A DNA stretch of 64,000 nucleotides from Bacteroidales bacterium (GCA_017522065.1 JAFXAD010000062.1:1-64000); one strand, 5' to 3'; positions 18,233-28,334 are shown, counted from the stretch's first letter. Numbers and translations are program-made. The notes: generated by a model from the letters alone, not told the origin.

Positions 18233-20637
18233 CACCGAAACACACATCGTCCACACCCTGGCTTGTCATCGCCACACTCGTCGCACTCGTCTCGTCGTGC
18301 GCCAGTGTCGACAAGTTCATCCAACCCGACGAACGTGTGCTCAACCATAACCGCTACGAGATAATAATGCCCGACGGCGGTTCCCCATCCAACGAAATCA
18401 ACGAGGCCCTAAGCGACATGAAGAAATACACTCGCCAAAAGCCCAATAGCCACATCCTCGGATTCGGACCACGTTTCTCAATGAGAATCTATTGTCTTTC
18501 TAATCCCGACAAATCCAATTTCTGGCACAACTACCTGCGACGCCGAGGCCAACAACCCGTTGTCTATGATGAGAATGCAAGCATTCAGACATCAAACCAG
18601 ATAAAAGGACTGCTCCAATCGAAAGGCTGTTTCAACTCGAAAGTGACGTTCGACACCATTCACACCCGACGCCGCGACCTCGATGTTGTCTACCATATCC
18701 GACCCGCAATACGCTATCGCATAAAAGACATCTCATTCCGTGCCGAAACACCTGAAGTCGAAAAACTTATAAAGCAATGGAGCAACGAGAGCCTACTGCA
18801 AGTCGGCGACTACTACGACCAAGACAAAATGGACAAAGAGCGCACACGCATCGTCGACAAACTGCGCAACGAAGGCTATTTCCACGCCTCCACCGACCTC
18901 GTTTCCTACCTTGTCGACACCGCTTTCGAAGACCATATTCTCAATATCCGGCTCACTGTCCATAACCCCACTTTTGTCAACCAAAACCAGAAGACTGTCT
19001 CACAACCACTGCACGTTTATCATCTCGACAGAATTTTCGTCTACCCCAACTCGTCGGCTTCGAGCAACAGCAACAGCGACTTCGACACCACCATCTCTAC
19101 AATGTCGTTCCGCAACCGGACCACCGAATACACCTATCTGTACAATCAGCCGATGACTCTCAAGCCGCGAGTGATAAACAGGACTCTCTTCCTTTTCCAC
19201 GGACAGACGTTCCGCCCGCGCAACACTAACCGCACATATACATCCCTCCTCAACCTGCGCAACTTCAAGTACATAAACATCGAGTTCGCCGAATCGCCAA
19301 ACAGCAGCGACACCAACAGGCTGCTCGATGCCAAAATCAGGCTCCTCAACGCAAAGCGACAACGTTTTGCTGCCTCAATCGAAATCAACAACTCCTCACC
19401 TTTCGGATCGGAAAGCCAGGGATTCATGAGCGGCAATTTCGGTGTCGAGGCCAAACTCAGCTACCAGAACAAGAACCTCTTTGGCGGTGCCGAACTTTTC
19501 AAGACCGAAGGCTCGTTCCTGATTGAACTTCCTAAACTAATATTCAAGAACAACAACAGCGAATTGCGCGACAACGTCAGCAGCTTCGAGAGCGGACTGA
19601 ACCTCTCGCTCGACCTGCCCACGTTCCTTTTCCCTTTCACCAAAGACATCCTTTGGCAACGCATGCGCCCGCATACCGTTATCACTCTCGGTGGCGACTA
19701 CCAGCTGCACAGCTATTTCGAACGACTGACTTTCAACACCGGTTTCGGCTACAGCTGGAACCGTAACCAACACAGCCACCAGCTGCTGCCGCTCGAAATG
19801 ACCTTCGTCCGCTTCTTCAACATCGACAGCACTTTCCGTAGCCGCATGGCCAACATGAGCGATGCACGCATTAAATACCAGTACAGCGACCACTTTATCG
19901 TCGACGCACGATACGACTACATCTACAACTCACAGCGCTATGGCGAACGCACCGACTTCAACTATTTCCACCTCTCGGTCGAAAGCGCAGGCAACATCCT
20001 CGCCACCATCGGCAAGCTCACGAACAGCCAGACCGACGACAACAATATCCGTCAAGTCATCGGAGTCCCCTTCTCGCAATACGTCAGACTCAACACCGAA
20101 TACAAACATTATTTCTACTTCGGACGCAAAAGCACCTTCGTCACACGCCTTCTCGCCGGCATCGGATTCCCCTACGGCAACTCGAAAGCTATGCCCTACG
20201 AAAAAAGCTTCTTCGGAGGCGGACCAACCACCATCAGGGCTTGGCACCTGCGACACCTCGGACCCGGCAACTACCAAAGCGACAGCGACAATATGCTTGA
20301 GCGTATCGGCGACATCCAACTCGTCGCAAACCTCGAATACCGCTTCCCCATCTTCTCCGTCTTCGAAGGCGCCCTCTTCACCGATTTCGGCAATGTATGG
20401 CTCGCAAACGAATCCGACGAATTCCCCGAAGGACAAATCAGTCTCGACAACATCGCCAGAAGCATCGCCTCCGGCATCGGATTCGGACTACGTGCCAATA
20501 TCTCGATAGTCACCCTCCGCGTCGACCTCGCAATCCCTCTCTACGACCCAGGTGCCGAAGCATCGCGACGCTGGCGTCCTCCCTACTGGAAAATATCACA
20601 GTTTACAGCAAATTTCGGAATCGACTATCCTTTCTGA
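18229..20637 (+). CDS. tamL: TamL-type BamA/TamA family outer-membrane lipoprotein
   Basis: This 802-residue Omp85-family protein has a lipoprotein signal (VALVSSC, Cys24), the feature that marks the Bacteroidota TamL. POTRA-like domains fill about 90-300, and a 16-strand barrel follows with the Omp85 signature near the end (ERIGDIQLVANLEYRFPIF, GALFTDFGNVW). The C-terminus ends in aromatic FGIDYPF. It probably inserts proteins or lipids in the outer membrane together with TamB; tamB is not adjacent. It is translationally coupled to waaA. Confidence 0.93.
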   Translation: MTPKHTSSTPWLVIATLVALVSSCASVDKFIQPDERVLNHNRYEIIMPDGGSPSNEINEALSDMKKYTRQKPNSHILGFGPRFSMRIYCLSNPDKSNFWHNYLRRRGQQPVVYDENASIQTSNQIKGLLQSKGCFNSKVTFDTIHTRRRDLDVVYHIRPAIRYRIKDISFRAETPEVEKLIKQWSNESLLQVGDYYDQDKMDKERTRIVDKLRNEGYFHASTDLVSYLVDTAFEDHILNIRLTVHNPTFVNQNQKTVSQPLHVYHLDRIFVYPNSSASSNSNSDFDTTISTMSFRNRTTEYTYLYNQPMTLKPRVINRTLFLFHGQTFRPRNTNRTYTSLLNLRNFKYINIEFAESPNSSDTNRLLDAKIRLLNAKRQRFAASIEINNSSPFGSESQGFMSGNFGVEAKLSYQNKNLFGGAELFKTEGSFLIELPKLIFKNNNSELRDNVSSFESGLNLSLDLPTFLFPFTKDILWQRMRPHTVITLGGDYQLHSYFERLTFNTGFGYSWNRNQHSHQLLPLEMTFVRFFNIDSTFRSRMANMSDARIKYQYSDHFIVDARYDYIYNSQRYGERTDFNYFHLSVESAGNILATIGKLTNSQTDDNNIRQVIGVPFSQYVRLNTEYKHYFYFGRKSTFVTRLLAGIGFPYGNSKAMPYEKSFFGGGPTTIRAWHLRHLGPGNYQSDSDNMLERIGDIQLVANLEYRFPIFSVFEGALFTDFGNVWLANESDEFPEGQISLDNIARSIASGIGFGLRANISIVTLRVDLAIPLYDPGAEASRRWRPPYWKISQFTANFGIDYPF

Positions 20638-20716
20638 CTTTTTGTCTCTTAAAAATACACAAACGCTCCGTGAACAAAAATTAAACCCATTAGACCCACT
20701 CAAACAATTCCTCACA

Positions 20717-21691
20717 ATGCATACATTCCAACAATTAGCAGAAACAGTTAAAAACTATTTCAACCAAGAGTCTTTCACAGGGACTCCAAATCAACTGTAC
20801 GAACCCATAGCATATACACTGGCCGACGGCGGCAAACGCATACGACCCATACTCCTGCTCGCCGCCAACGAACTCTTCGGCGGCAACATCGAGTCGGTAC
20901 GCTATGCAGCCATCGGCATCGAGACCTTCCACAACTTCACACTACTTCATGACGACCTCATGGATCGCTCGCCGGTAAGACGCGGCAAACCAACCGTCTA
21001 CCGCAAATGGAACGACAACACAGCCATCCTTTCGGGCGACGCCATGAACATTCTTGCCTGGCGCTATTTCCTGCGCACTCCTCACGACAATCTGCAACGC
21101 ATACTCCAGACGTTCGAAAAAACCAGCATGGAAATCTGCGAAGGGCAACAATACGATATGAATTTCGAAAGTCGTGACGACGTCACCATCGACGAATACA
21201 TGGAAATGATACGCCTCAAGACGGCCGTCCTGCTCGGCGGCGCTCTGCAAATCGGAGCCCTCTATGCCAATGCACCCGACAACGACATCAAACACCTATA
21301 CAATTTCGGCATCGGCATCGGACTGGCTTTCCAGCTACGCGACGACCTGCTGGACGCCTTCGGCAACACTGCAACCTTCGGAAAACAGACAGGTACCGAC
21401 ATACGCGACAACAAAAAGACATACCTCTTCCTGCGAGCCATCGAAAAAGCCTCCCCCGAACAGAGACAAATACTAATGCACCTCTTCTCCACCAATCCGG
21501 AAAATGCAGACAATAAAATAAAAGAAGTACTAAATATTTATAGCCAACTCGAAATCCGTAACGACGTCGAAACACGCATAAACGAACTCACCAATCAAGC
21601 CATGCACGAACTCGACTCCATAAGCCGTCCCGACGAACAAAAAAACACACTCCGCACCATCGCTCTTTCACTTCTTGACAGGAACGTCTAA
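20717..21691 (+). CDS. Polyprenyl diphosphate synthase
   Basis: This trans-prenyltransferase, 324 residues from the ATG at 20717, condenses isopentenyl diphosphate onto an allylic starter to make quinone side-chain or related prenyl chains. Both aspartate-rich motifs are present: LLHDDLMDRSPVRRGKPTVY and FQLRDDLLDAFGNTATFGKQ, with GGKRIRP upstream. The frame is open back to 20552 within tamL, but MHTFQQLAETVKNYF is the normal family start and follows a short family B tract. Chain length cannot be set from the sequence; a menaquinone side-chain synthase is likely given the respiratory genes nearby. Confidence 0.93.
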   Translation: MHTFQQLAETVKNYFNQESFTGTPNQLYEPIAYTLADGGKRIRPILLLAANELFGGNIESVRYAAIGIETFHNFTLLHDDLMDRSPVRRGKPTVYRKWNDNTAILSGDAMNILAWRYFLRTPHDNLQRILQTFEKTSMEICEGQQYDMNFESRDDVTIDEYMEMIRLKTAVLLGGALQIGALYANAPDNDIKHLYNFGIGIGLAFQLRDDLLDAFGNTATFGKQTGTDIRDNKKTYLFLRAIEKASPEQRQILMHLFSTNPENADNKIKEVLNIYSQLEIRNDVETRINELTNQAMHELDSISRPDEQKNTLRTIALSLLDRNV

Positions 21692-21826
21692 AACATGTTA
21701 AAACAGAAAAATCTGCAAAACACACAAAACACACTTTTGCAAACACTTATACACTTATCAAATAAGATTAAAGCCATTAATTTGAAAAAAAAATAGAAAA
21801 AAATTTCGCAAATGTAAACTTATTGC

Positions 21827-21834
21827 TAAATTTG
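21827..21834 (+). promoter_or_regulatory. Promoter -7 element of the exbB operon
   Basis: TAAATTTG matches TAnnTTTG, and TTTC at 21804 lies close to the expected -33 position. It precedes the exbB start by 65 bp in an AT-rich 207-bp gap that shows no other feature. Confidence 0.6.
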
Positions 21835-21898
21835 CAAACATATTGTGGAATACGAAAAACAAACTAACTAATTAATAATTAACACAATCTAAATCAAA

Positions 21899-22720
21899 AT
21901 GAAAAAAGTAATTGCATTAATGTCAGTAATTGGATTATTGGCATTCACCAATCTCAACAGTGTTAAGGCTCAGGACGTCAACACCGATACTGCCGCCCAG
22001 ACCGAAGTCACCGAAGATTCCGCTGCTGCCGTAGCCGAAGAGGCCGTTGCAGAACCTGTTGCAGCAGCCACGGACGAAGAGGTAGAATCCAAATCGTTCC
22101 ACGAAGTACTGAAAGAAAAATACATTCAGGGTGGTGCAGGCTGGATGACCCCCGTGCTTCTCTGCCTCATCCTTGGTATGGCTCTCGTTATCGAGCGTAT
22201 CATCTACCTGAATATGTCAACCACCAATGTCGACGCTCTGCTCAACGGCATCGAAGACAATGTCAAGAAAGGCGACTACAACGCAGCTAAAGAGCTCTGC
22301 CGCAACACTCGTGGCCCCGTTGCCAGCATCTTCTACCAAGGTCTTGACCGCGTCAACGAAGGTCTCGAAAACGTCGAAAAAGCCGTCACCTCCTACGGTG
22401 GTGTTCAGATGGCTCGCCTCGAAGCTAACCTCACTTGGATCGCCCTGTTCATCGCACTGGCTCCTTCTTTCGGATTCCTCGGTACCGTCATCGGTATGGT
22501 CCAGGCATTCGATGATATCGAAAAAGCTGGTGACATCAGCCCGACCGTCGTCGCTGGTGGTATGAAGGTCGCTCTTCTTACAACCGTCTTCGGTCTTATC
22601 GTTGCTATCATCCTTCAGATTTTCTACAACTATCTTCTTACCAAAATCGAAAACCTCGTCTCTCAGATGGAAGATGGTTCCATTACCTTCATGGATATCC
22701 TCATCAAGAACCGCAAATAG
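21899..22720 (+). CDS. exbB: ExbB/TolQ/MotA-type proton channel protein with exported acidic N-terminus
   Basis: This 273-residue protein uses the proton gradient, with ExbD partners, to energise envelope processes. The MotA/TolQ/ExbB domain (about 90-265) has three hydrophobic segments and the conserved LAPSFGFLGTVIGMVQAFDD and KVALLTTVFGLIVAI stretches. Unusually, it begins with a cleavable-looking signal peptide (1-25) and an Ala/Glu/Val-rich acidic stretch (26-78) before the first channel helix. It heads a cluster with a small membrane protein and two ExbD genes. Confidence 0.93.
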   Translation: MKKVIALMSVIGLLAFTNLNSVKAQDVNTDTAAQTEVTEDSAAAVAEEAVAEPVAAATDEEVESKSFHEVLKEKYIQGGAGWMTPVLLCLILGMALVIERIIYLNMSTTNVDALLNGIEDNVKKGDYNAAKELCRNTRGPVASIFYQGLDRVNEGLENVEKAVTSYGGVQMARLEANLTWIALFIALAPSFGFLGTVIGMVQAFDDIEKAGDISPTVVAGGMKVALLTTVFGLIVAIILQIFYNYLLTKIENLVSQMEDGSITFMDILIKNRK

Positions 22721-22817
22721 TTTCTTGCTCCTGATTACTAAAAGGTTTCAAAAAACATCACTCTCGATGTCTGCCTTTTAACCTTTAAATCTCTAACCAT
22801 TAAAACAAAAAATCATC

Positions 22818-23243
22818 ATGCAAGAAAAAACAAGAAAACTTATAATGTACATCAGCCTTGCCGTTGCAGTCATAATCGCCGTTTGCGCCATTATGTTTGC
22901 CGCTAACCAAACAAAGTTTGGTGGGCTGTTCGACGTGGCTTTCTGGGTTCTCATCTGCTATATCGGCTGCAGCCTCCTCATATGGCTCTTCTACGGTATC
23001 ATCAGCCTTAAAGACAAACCCAAAAAAGCTGCAATATTTGCTGGTGCCGTTGTCGTTGTTGTCGTAGTTTCTGTCCTTCTCGCTTTAGGCGACACTATGC
23101 CGAAGGAACTCCTGCTCCGCTACAACACTTCCGAATCCGCAGCCAAACTCATCGCCATTGCTTGCTATGCAACCTATATCACTGTCATAGGCGCTTTGGT
23201 TCTGATGATCTATTCCGCTATTTCAAAAGCTTTTAAAAAGTAA
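22818..23243 (+). CDS. Small integral membrane protein in the exb cluster
   Basis: This 141-residue protein has four hydrophobic segments (about 8-28, 36-60, 70-90, 110-135) and short positively charged ends (MQEKTRK, SKAFKK). I do not recognise a named family. It sits 8 bp before the first exbD gene and between exbB and exbD. That position suggests an accessory part of the motor complex. Confidence 0.82.
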   Translation: MQEKTRKLIMYISLAVAVIIAVCAIMFAANQTKFGGLFDVAFWVLICYIGCSLLIWLFYGIISLKDKPKKAAIFAGAVVVVVVVSVLLALGDTMPKELLLRYNTSESAAKLIAIACYATYITVIGALVLMIYSAISKAFKK

Positions 23244-23251
23244 TTAGTACT

Positions 23252-23812
23252 ATGGGTAAAAAATCAACTCCTGGCTTAAATACAAGCGCCATGTCCGACA
23301 TATCGTTCCTGCTGTTGGCATTCTTCCTGATGACCTCCAGCATCAACACGGATATGGGTATCGCCCGACGTTTGCCGCCACCGCTGCCGCCGGACTTTAC
23401 TCCGCCAGAAGTTCGTGAACGAAACATCTTCCAGGTCAAAATCAACCGAAACGACCGTATCCTCTTCAACAAAGAGATCGGCGACATCAGCCTGCTTAAG
23501 GAACGCGCTAAAGAATTCTTGGGCAACCCCACAGATCGCGAAGACCTGCCGCAGAAGGAAGAAATTGACATCGAGTTCATCGGCAAATACCGTGTCTCGA
23601 AAGGTGTCATCTCGTTACAGAACGACCGTGGTACTTCGTACGACACCTATTTCAAGGTGCAAAACGAACTCACCGCCGCCATCAACGAGATGCGTGACGA
23701 ACTCTCGCGTGAGAAATTCAGTAGACCTTACAAAGACTTAGACGAAGCCCATCGCGACGCTATCGACAAGGCTATTCCTGTCGCTATCTCCGAGGCTGAA
23801 CCACACAAATAA
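23252..23812 (+). CDS. exbD: ExbD/TolR family biopolymer transport protein (first paralogue)
   Basis: This 186-residue protein has one N-terminal transmembrane helix preceded by SAMSDISFLLLAFFLMTSSI. The Asp in that segment is the conserved protonation site of ExbD/TolR. The periplasmic part continues with a basic/acidic region about 30 residues longer than in the second copy. It forms the stator of the ExbB motor with the neighbouring paralogue. The next gene starts 15 bp downstream. Confidence 0.94.
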   Translation: MGKKSTPGLNTSAMSDISFLLLAFFLMTSSINTDMGIARRLPPPLPPDFTPPEVRERNIFQVKINRNDRILFNKEIGDISLLKERAKEFLGNPTDREDLPQKEEIDIEFIGKYRVSKGVISLQNDRGTSYDTYFKVQNELTAAINEMRDELSREKFSRPYKDLDEAHRDAIDKAIPVAISEAEPHK

Positions 23813-23827
23813 TGGAGGAGCATAATA

Positions 23828-24298
23828 ATGGCACGTTTTAAACAAAAAAATGACAAAGGCACACCAGGCCTCAACATGGGCTCGATGTCGGACATTATCT
23901 TCATGCTCCTGTTCTTCTTCATGGTCATCACTACCATGCGTGAAAGCGAACTCTTCGTCAAAATCACGCCTCCTAAAGGTTCTGAAGTGACCAAACTGGA
24001 GAAAAAGAGTCTGGTAAGCTACATCAACATCGGTGTTCCTCAAGACAACTACACTGCTAAATACGGTACAGAACCCCGTATCCAGCTCAACGACCAAATC
24101 GCTGACGTCGAAGACATTCGCCAGTTTGTCGAACTCGAAAAGAGCGCCCGTTCCGAAGAGGATAGCAAACTTCTCACCTTCGCTATCAAAGCCGACGGCA
24201 AGGTGAAAATGGGTCTCATCAGCGACATCAAACAGGAACTCCGTGCATCAAGCGCTCTCAAACTCTTCTACAACGCCTCCAAAGACGTCAAGAAGTAA
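23828..24298 (+). CDS. exbD: ExbD/TolR family biopolymer transport protein (second paralogue)
   Basis: This 156-residue ExbD has the helix region MGSMSDIIFMLLFFFMVITT with the conserved Asp. The periplasmic domain ends in KQELRASSALKLFYNASKD, the usual ExbD C-terminal fold. It follows the first exbD by 15 bp with a strong GGAGGA Shine-Dalgarno-like sequence (rare in this phylum). A terminator follows directly. Two different ExbD proteins for one ExbB are common in Bacteroidota. Confidence 0.94.
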   Translation: MARFKQKNDKGTPGLNMGSMSDIIFMLLFFFMVITTMRESELFVKITPPKGSEVTKLEKKSLVSYINIGVPQDNYTAKYGTEPRIQLNDQIADVEDIRQFVELEKSARSEEDSKLLTFAIKADGKVKMGLISDIKQELRASSALKLFYNASKDVKK

Positions 24299-24320
24299 CT
24301 CTTATAACTCAAACAAAAAA

Positions 24321-24354
24321 ATGCTGTATGCCTCACGCATACAGCATTTTTTTT
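24321..24354 (+). terminator. Rho-independent terminator of the exb operon
   Basis: A perfect 11-bp stem ATGCTGTATGC/GCATACAGCAT with a 5-nt loop is followed by eight T, 23 bp after the exbD stop. Confidence 0.95.
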
Positions 24355-24376
24355 AAACTAATCTCTTCTGACAACA

Positions 24377-25114
24377 ATGTTTCATTTCAAACAATTCTCG
24401 ATTGAAGACGAAGGCGCAACCATGAAAGTGGGCACCGACGCACTTCTGCTGGGCGCACTCGTCTCTACAGAGTCGAAGCCTCATCGTATACTCGACATCG
24501 GGACCGGATGTGGCATTCTGGCACTGATAATGGCACAACGTTTCGCCAATTCAAAAATCGATGCCATCGACATCGACACAAAAACCACTACGGTAGCCGA
24601 CAGCAATTTCAAAAATTCGCCTTGGTGCGACAGAATCGCGGCTTACAATCTATCTTTGGAAGATTTCGCTAACCAAGTAACCGACAGACGCTACGACATC
24701 ATCATTTCCAACCCTCCCTACTTCACCAATTCGCTCCGTAACAACGACCCGCGAAAAAGGTTGGCTCGGCACGACGACACTATGCCTCTCGGACAACTGA
24801 TGCACATCTCTTCTAAGCTGCTGAACAGCCAAGCAACAACCAGCAAAAGCGCTGCACCAGTAGTTGCCATCATCATTCCTTACACTCTATGCGACAACGC
24901 GATAGCAACAGCTTGCCAGAACGGGCTTTATCTATCTTCTGAGCTACATATTGCCAACCATCCGTCCGACAATCCGAAGCTGTCTGTCTTGCAGTTCACC
25001 AAAATAACGACAGAAGCAATCGAACCCGTAATATACCACCTTCGCAACAACGACAACACCTACAGCGAATGGTACCGGAATCTCGCATTCCCTTTCCTGA
25101 CCCATCTGTCGTAA
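24377..25114 (+). CDS. trmN6: tRNA1(Val) adenine-37 N6-methyltransferase
   Basis: TrmN6 (YfiC) methylates N6 of A37 in tRNA-Val1 using S-adenosylmethionine. The 245-residue protein has the SAM motif ILDIGTGCGILALIMAQRF, the acidic DAIDIDTKT and the catalytic IIISNPPYF (NPPY motif of N6-adenine methyltransferases). The start FHFKQFSIEDEGATMKVGTDA is characteristic for this family. It lies between the exb terminator and the clpB terminator and is probably a single gene. Confidence 0.94.
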   Translation: MFHFKQFSIEDEGATMKVGTDALLLGALVSTESKPHRILDIGTGCGILALIMAQRFANSKIDAIDIDTKTTTVADSNFKNSPWCDRIAAYNLSLEDFANQVTDRRYDIIISNPPYFTNSLRNNDPRKRLARHDDTMPLGQLMHISSKLLNSQATTSKSAAPVVAIIIPYTLCDNAIATACQNGLYLSSELHIANHPSDNPKLSVLQFTKITTEAIEPVIYHLRNNDNTYSEWYRNLAFPFLTHLS

Positions 25115-25143
25115 GTGCAGCTTTCTTGAGCGTAAGCTGCCCA

Positions 25144-25189
25144 CAAAAAAAAGCCTGTCGGCAATTCGATTGGGAATCACCGACAGGCT
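25144..25189 (-). terminator. Rho-independent terminator of clpB
   Basis: Read on the minus strand, AGCCTGTCGG pairs with CCGACAGGCT and is followed by a run of eight or more T. It is convergent with trmN6, but the plus strand has no T-run after the stem. Confidence 0.9.
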
Positions 25190-25246
25190 CGACTCATTCT
25201 ATAACTTTTAGTATAAAGCGTCTACACACTTTGCTGTGCGACAGCT

Positions 25247-27883
25247 TTATTTTTTGTTGGCATTGTAGAACACGAAATGGTCGTCGATAACATCGATGAT
25301 GATGTCTTCACCAGTATGGACTTTCTCTTCCAGTATCTGACGCGACAACTCGTTCAGTATCTGACGCTGGATGACTCGTTTCACAGGTCTGGCACCCATG
25401 GCAGGGTCAAATCCGATATCAGCAAGGTGGTTAACAGCCTCGTCTGTGGCACTTATGAGTATCTCGTTCTTCTCGAGCATCTTGGCGACAGCAGCAAGCT
25501 GTATACGTACAACCTCGCGGATCTGTTTTTTGCTGAGCGGGCGGAACATTATGATTTCATCGATACGGTTCAGGAATTCGGGACGCATGTTCTGTTTCAG
25601 AAGCTCCATCACCTCTTCCTTCGTCTTCTCTATCGTGTAGTCGTTGATGTTCATGGCGTCGCTCAACCGCTCCTGGATAATGTTGCTACCCATGTTGGAG
25701 GTCATGATTATTATCGTGTTCTTGAAATCGCACGTACGACCTTTGTTGTCCGTCAAACGGCCATCCTCAAGCACCTGTAGCAGGATATTGAACACATCAG
25801 GGTGGGCTTTCTCAATCTCGTCGAACAGCACGATACTGTATGGTTTGCGGCGCACAGCCTCGGTGAGCTGGCCACTCTCGTCGTATCCAACATAACCCGG
25901 AGGAGCTCCAATGAGTCGGCTGACGCTGTGACGCTCCTGATACTCACTCATATCGATACGGACCATCATGTCCTCGTCATCGAAAAGCACCTCGGCAAGG
26001 GCTTTTGCCAGCTCGGTCTTGCCGACACCCGTCGTTCCAAGGAATATGAAACTGCCTATCGGTCGGCGACCGTCACTCAAGCCGGTACGGCTACGACGTA
26101 TGGCATTGGCTATAGTGTTGATAGCCTCGTCCTGCCCCACAACGCGCTTGTGCAGTTCGTCTTCGAGATGCAGCAGTTTCTCACGTTCGCTTTGCATCAT
26201 TTTTGTGACAGGTATGCCAGTCCATTTGCTCACCACCTCGGCAATCTGCTCGCTGTCCACTTCCTCGTTGATCAGCGCTTTGTCTGCCTGCATGGAACGC
26301 AGTTGCAACTTGAGTTCATCGACGTGTTTCTCAGCTTCCTTTATTCTTCCGTAGCGCAGTTCTGCCACTTTACCGTAGTCGCCTTGCCGTTCGGCTTGCT
26401 CGGCCTCGAATTTGTAACTTTCTATGTTCTTGACCTCGGTCTGTATGGCTTCTACAACGCTCTTTTCGTTCTGCCAACGTGCCTTCATCTGGTCGCGCTG
26501 TTCCGTAAGCTCGCCTATTTCCTGTCCGATGCGGTGCAACTTGTCGCTGTTGACCTGGATTTCGTCGCTGCGCAACGAGCCTGTTTGCGAATTCTCGCGG
26601 CTGATGGCTTCGCGTTCAATCTCAAGCTGGCGAATCTTGCGTTCAATCTCATCCAATTCCTCTGGCACCGAGTCTATTTCCATTCGCAGTTTGGCCGAAG
26701 CTTCGTCAATAAGGTCGATAGCTTTGTCCGGCAGGAAACGGTCGCTGATGTAGCGGTTGCTGAGCTCGGCGGCAGCAATGATGGCCTCGTCTTTGATACG
26801 CACTTTGTGATGCACCTCGTAGCGCTCCTTTAGTCCACGCAGTATCGAGATTGTGTCGGCCACCGTCGGTTCGTCGATAAGCACACTTTGGAAACGACGT
26901 TCAAGAGCCTTGTCTTTTTCAAAGTATTTCTGGTATTCTGCCAATGTTGTGGCACCGATGGCACGTAGTTCTCCACGAGCCAACGCAGGCTTCAGGATGT
27001 TGGCGGCATCCATTGCACCCTCGCCACCTCCGGCACCGACAAGTGTATGGATTTCATCAATAAAGAGGATAATCTCGCCGTCAGATTCATTGATTTCGCG
27101 AATCACGCTTTTCAGACGTTCCTCGAATTCGCCCTTGTACTTGGCTCCTGCTATCAACGCTCCCATATCAAGCGAATAGATCGTCTTGGACTTAAGGTTC
27201 TCAGGAACATCGCCGCTGACGATTCTGTGCGCAATACCTTCGGCTATTGCAGTCTTTCCGACACCGGGCTCACCGATAAGGATAGGATTGTTTTTGGTTC
27301 GACGGCTCAATATCTGCAACACACGACGTATCTCTTCGTCACGTCCAATGACAGGATCGAGTTTTCCGCTTTGAGCCAACTGGTTAAGGTTGCGGGCATA
27401 CTTGTTGAGGGCGTTGAAGGAGTCCTCTGCTGTCTGGCTTCCTACCTTGCTGCCCTTGCGCAGGTCGGCTATAGCTAATTTCAATGCCTTCTCCGAAGCA
27501 CCTGCATCCTTGAGCAGACGCGCCGTGTTGTCACGTCCAGCAAGCAAACCCAGCAGCAGGTGCTCGACCGAGACAAATTCGTCGTTCATCTCTGTGGCTG
27601 TCTGTTGAGCCTTGATGAGTGCGTTGTTGAGGTCGTTGCTGGCATACTGGCTTCCGCCACTTACGCGTGGCAACGACTGCATCTGGGCGTCCAACGCCTG
27701 CGACAAACGCGGTATGTTCACTTCCATCTTCTTCAGAAGATAAGGCGTGACGTTCTCATCTTCACTCAGCATTCCTTTCAGCAGGTGAACCGTGTCGATG
27801 CTCGGTGCCTGATGCGCCTGAGCTATCTCTGCAGCCTTTTGTACTGATTCTTGTGCTTTAATTGTAAAGTTGTTCAGATTCAT
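25247..27883 (-). CDS. clpB: Chaperone ClpB (Hsp104-type disaggregase)
   Basis: ClpB dissolves aggregated proteins with DnaK. The 878-residue form has the N-domain ([15 protein letters not shown]), AAA1 with Walker [14 protein letters not shown], the coiled-coil middle domain (about 400-525) and AAA2 with Walker [14 protein letters not shown] and arginine-rich sensor regions. There is no ClpP-docking IGF loop, as expected. The frame is open a further 45 codons upstream, to 28018. MNLNNFTIK is the universal family start, and the upstream part overlaps a MITE-like element. No CIRCE or sigma-32-like site was recognised. Confidence 0.97.
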   Translation of the reverse strand: MNLNNFTIKAQESVQKAAEIAQAHQAPSIDTVHLLKGMLSEDENVTPYLLKKMEVNIPRLSQALDAQMQSLPRVSGGSQYASNDLNNALIKAQQTATEMNDEFVSVEHLLLGLLAGRDNTARLLKDAGASEKALKLAIADLRKGSKVGSQTAEDSFNALNKYARNLNQLAQSGKLDPVIGRDEEIRRVLQILSRRTKNNPILIGEPGVGKTAIAEGIAHRIVSGDVPENLKSKTIYSLDMGALIAGAKYKGEFEERLKSVIREINESDGEIILFIDEIHTLVGAGGGEGAMDAANILKPALARGELRAIGATTLAEYQKYFEKDKALERRFQSVLIDEPTVADTISILRGLKERYEVHHKVRIKDEAIIAAAELSNRYISDRFLPDKAIDLIDEASAKLRMEIDSVPEELDEIERKIRQLEIEREAISRENSQTGSLRSDEIQVNSDKLHRIGQEIGELTEQRDQMKARWQNEKSVVEAIQTEVKNIESYKFEAEQAERQGDYGKVAELRYGRIKEAEKHVDELKLQLRSMQADKALINEEVDSEQIAEVVSKWTGIPVTKMMQSEREKLLHLEDELHKRVVGQDEAINTIANAIRRSRTGLSDGRRPIGSFIFLGTTGVGKTELAKALAEVLFDDEDMMVRIDMSEYQERHSVSRLIGAPPGYVGYDESGQLTEAVRRKPYSIVLFDEIEKAHPDVFNILLQVLEDGRLTDNKGRTCDFKNTIIIMTSNMGSNIIQERLSDAMNINDYTIEKTKEEVMELLKQNMRPEFLNRIDEIIMFRPLSKKQIREVVRIQLAAVAKMLEKNEILISATDEAVNHLADIGFDPAMGARPVKRVIQRQILNELSRQILEEKVHTGEDIIIDVIDDHFVFYNANKK

Positions 27884-27980
27884 AGTTTTTTTTCCTTTCT
27901 GAACAAAAGACATATCAAAATCTACTCCAACATGCAAAAACTGACAAAATGTCACTATCCCCATATTTTTAATACAAACA

Positions 27981-28235
27981 ACCTCTAAAAAATCGTTTAA
28001 TTCGCTTTCTGCTTGCAAAACAAATTCCTTAATGTCAACAATACAGATCTATTGTCCCCCTCACTCCCCTTTCACTCCCCTCTCACTCCACAATTGAATA
28101 AGAGTGGGCAGCTACGTCCTCCTTCATAGTTTAATCAAATGTCGGACTCAATTCGTTTAATTGCTCATTGCATTTTCTTTACTCATTAGGTATTCGCAGG
28201 CATACCACGCCGTTTGAAAAGTAATTATTAGAGGT
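27981..28235. mobile_element. MITE-like non-coding element, copy 1
   Basis: This 255-bp element has imperfect terminal inverted repeats (ACCTCTAA at 27981-27988, TTAGAGGT at 28228-28235). The left arm is CTCTAAAAAATCGTTTAATTCG, with GCTTGCAAAACAAATT next. The right arm, ATTCGCAGGCATACCACGCC then TAATTATTAGAGGT, is nearly identical to copy 3. It contains a family F repeat. No protein is encoded. It fills most of the 450-bp gap between clpB and the C10 peptidase gene. Confidence 0.75.
28054..28078. repeat. Dispersed 25-bp repeat, copy 2 (family F)
   Basis: It is identical to 5249-5273 and is followed by two further CTCACTCC-like units. It lies inside MITE-like copy 1 and is absent from copies 2 and 3, so it may be a secondary insertion. 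Confidence 0.8.
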
Positions 28236-28261
28236 ACCCTACAATTATTCGGGAAAAAGTG

Positions 28262-28269
28262 TATATTTG
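28262..28269 (+). promoter_or_regulatory. Promoter -7 element of the C10 peptidase gene
   Basis: TATATTTG matches TAnnTTTG and lies 27 bp beyond the right end of the MITE-like element and 65 bp before the start codon. Confidence 0.55.
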
Positions 28270-28334
28270 CATATATATATTCTATTATTCCCACAAAGTA
28301 AATAATTACTTATCAAATAAATAACAATAAAAAG

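Noticed and set aside
20552..20716. N-terminal extension of the polyprenyl synthase inside tamL
   Set aside because: It overlaps tamL in another frame, and the family start is at 20717.
27884..28018. 45-codon extension of clpB
   Set aside because: MNLNNFTIK at 27883 is the conserved start, and the extension runs into the MITE-like element.
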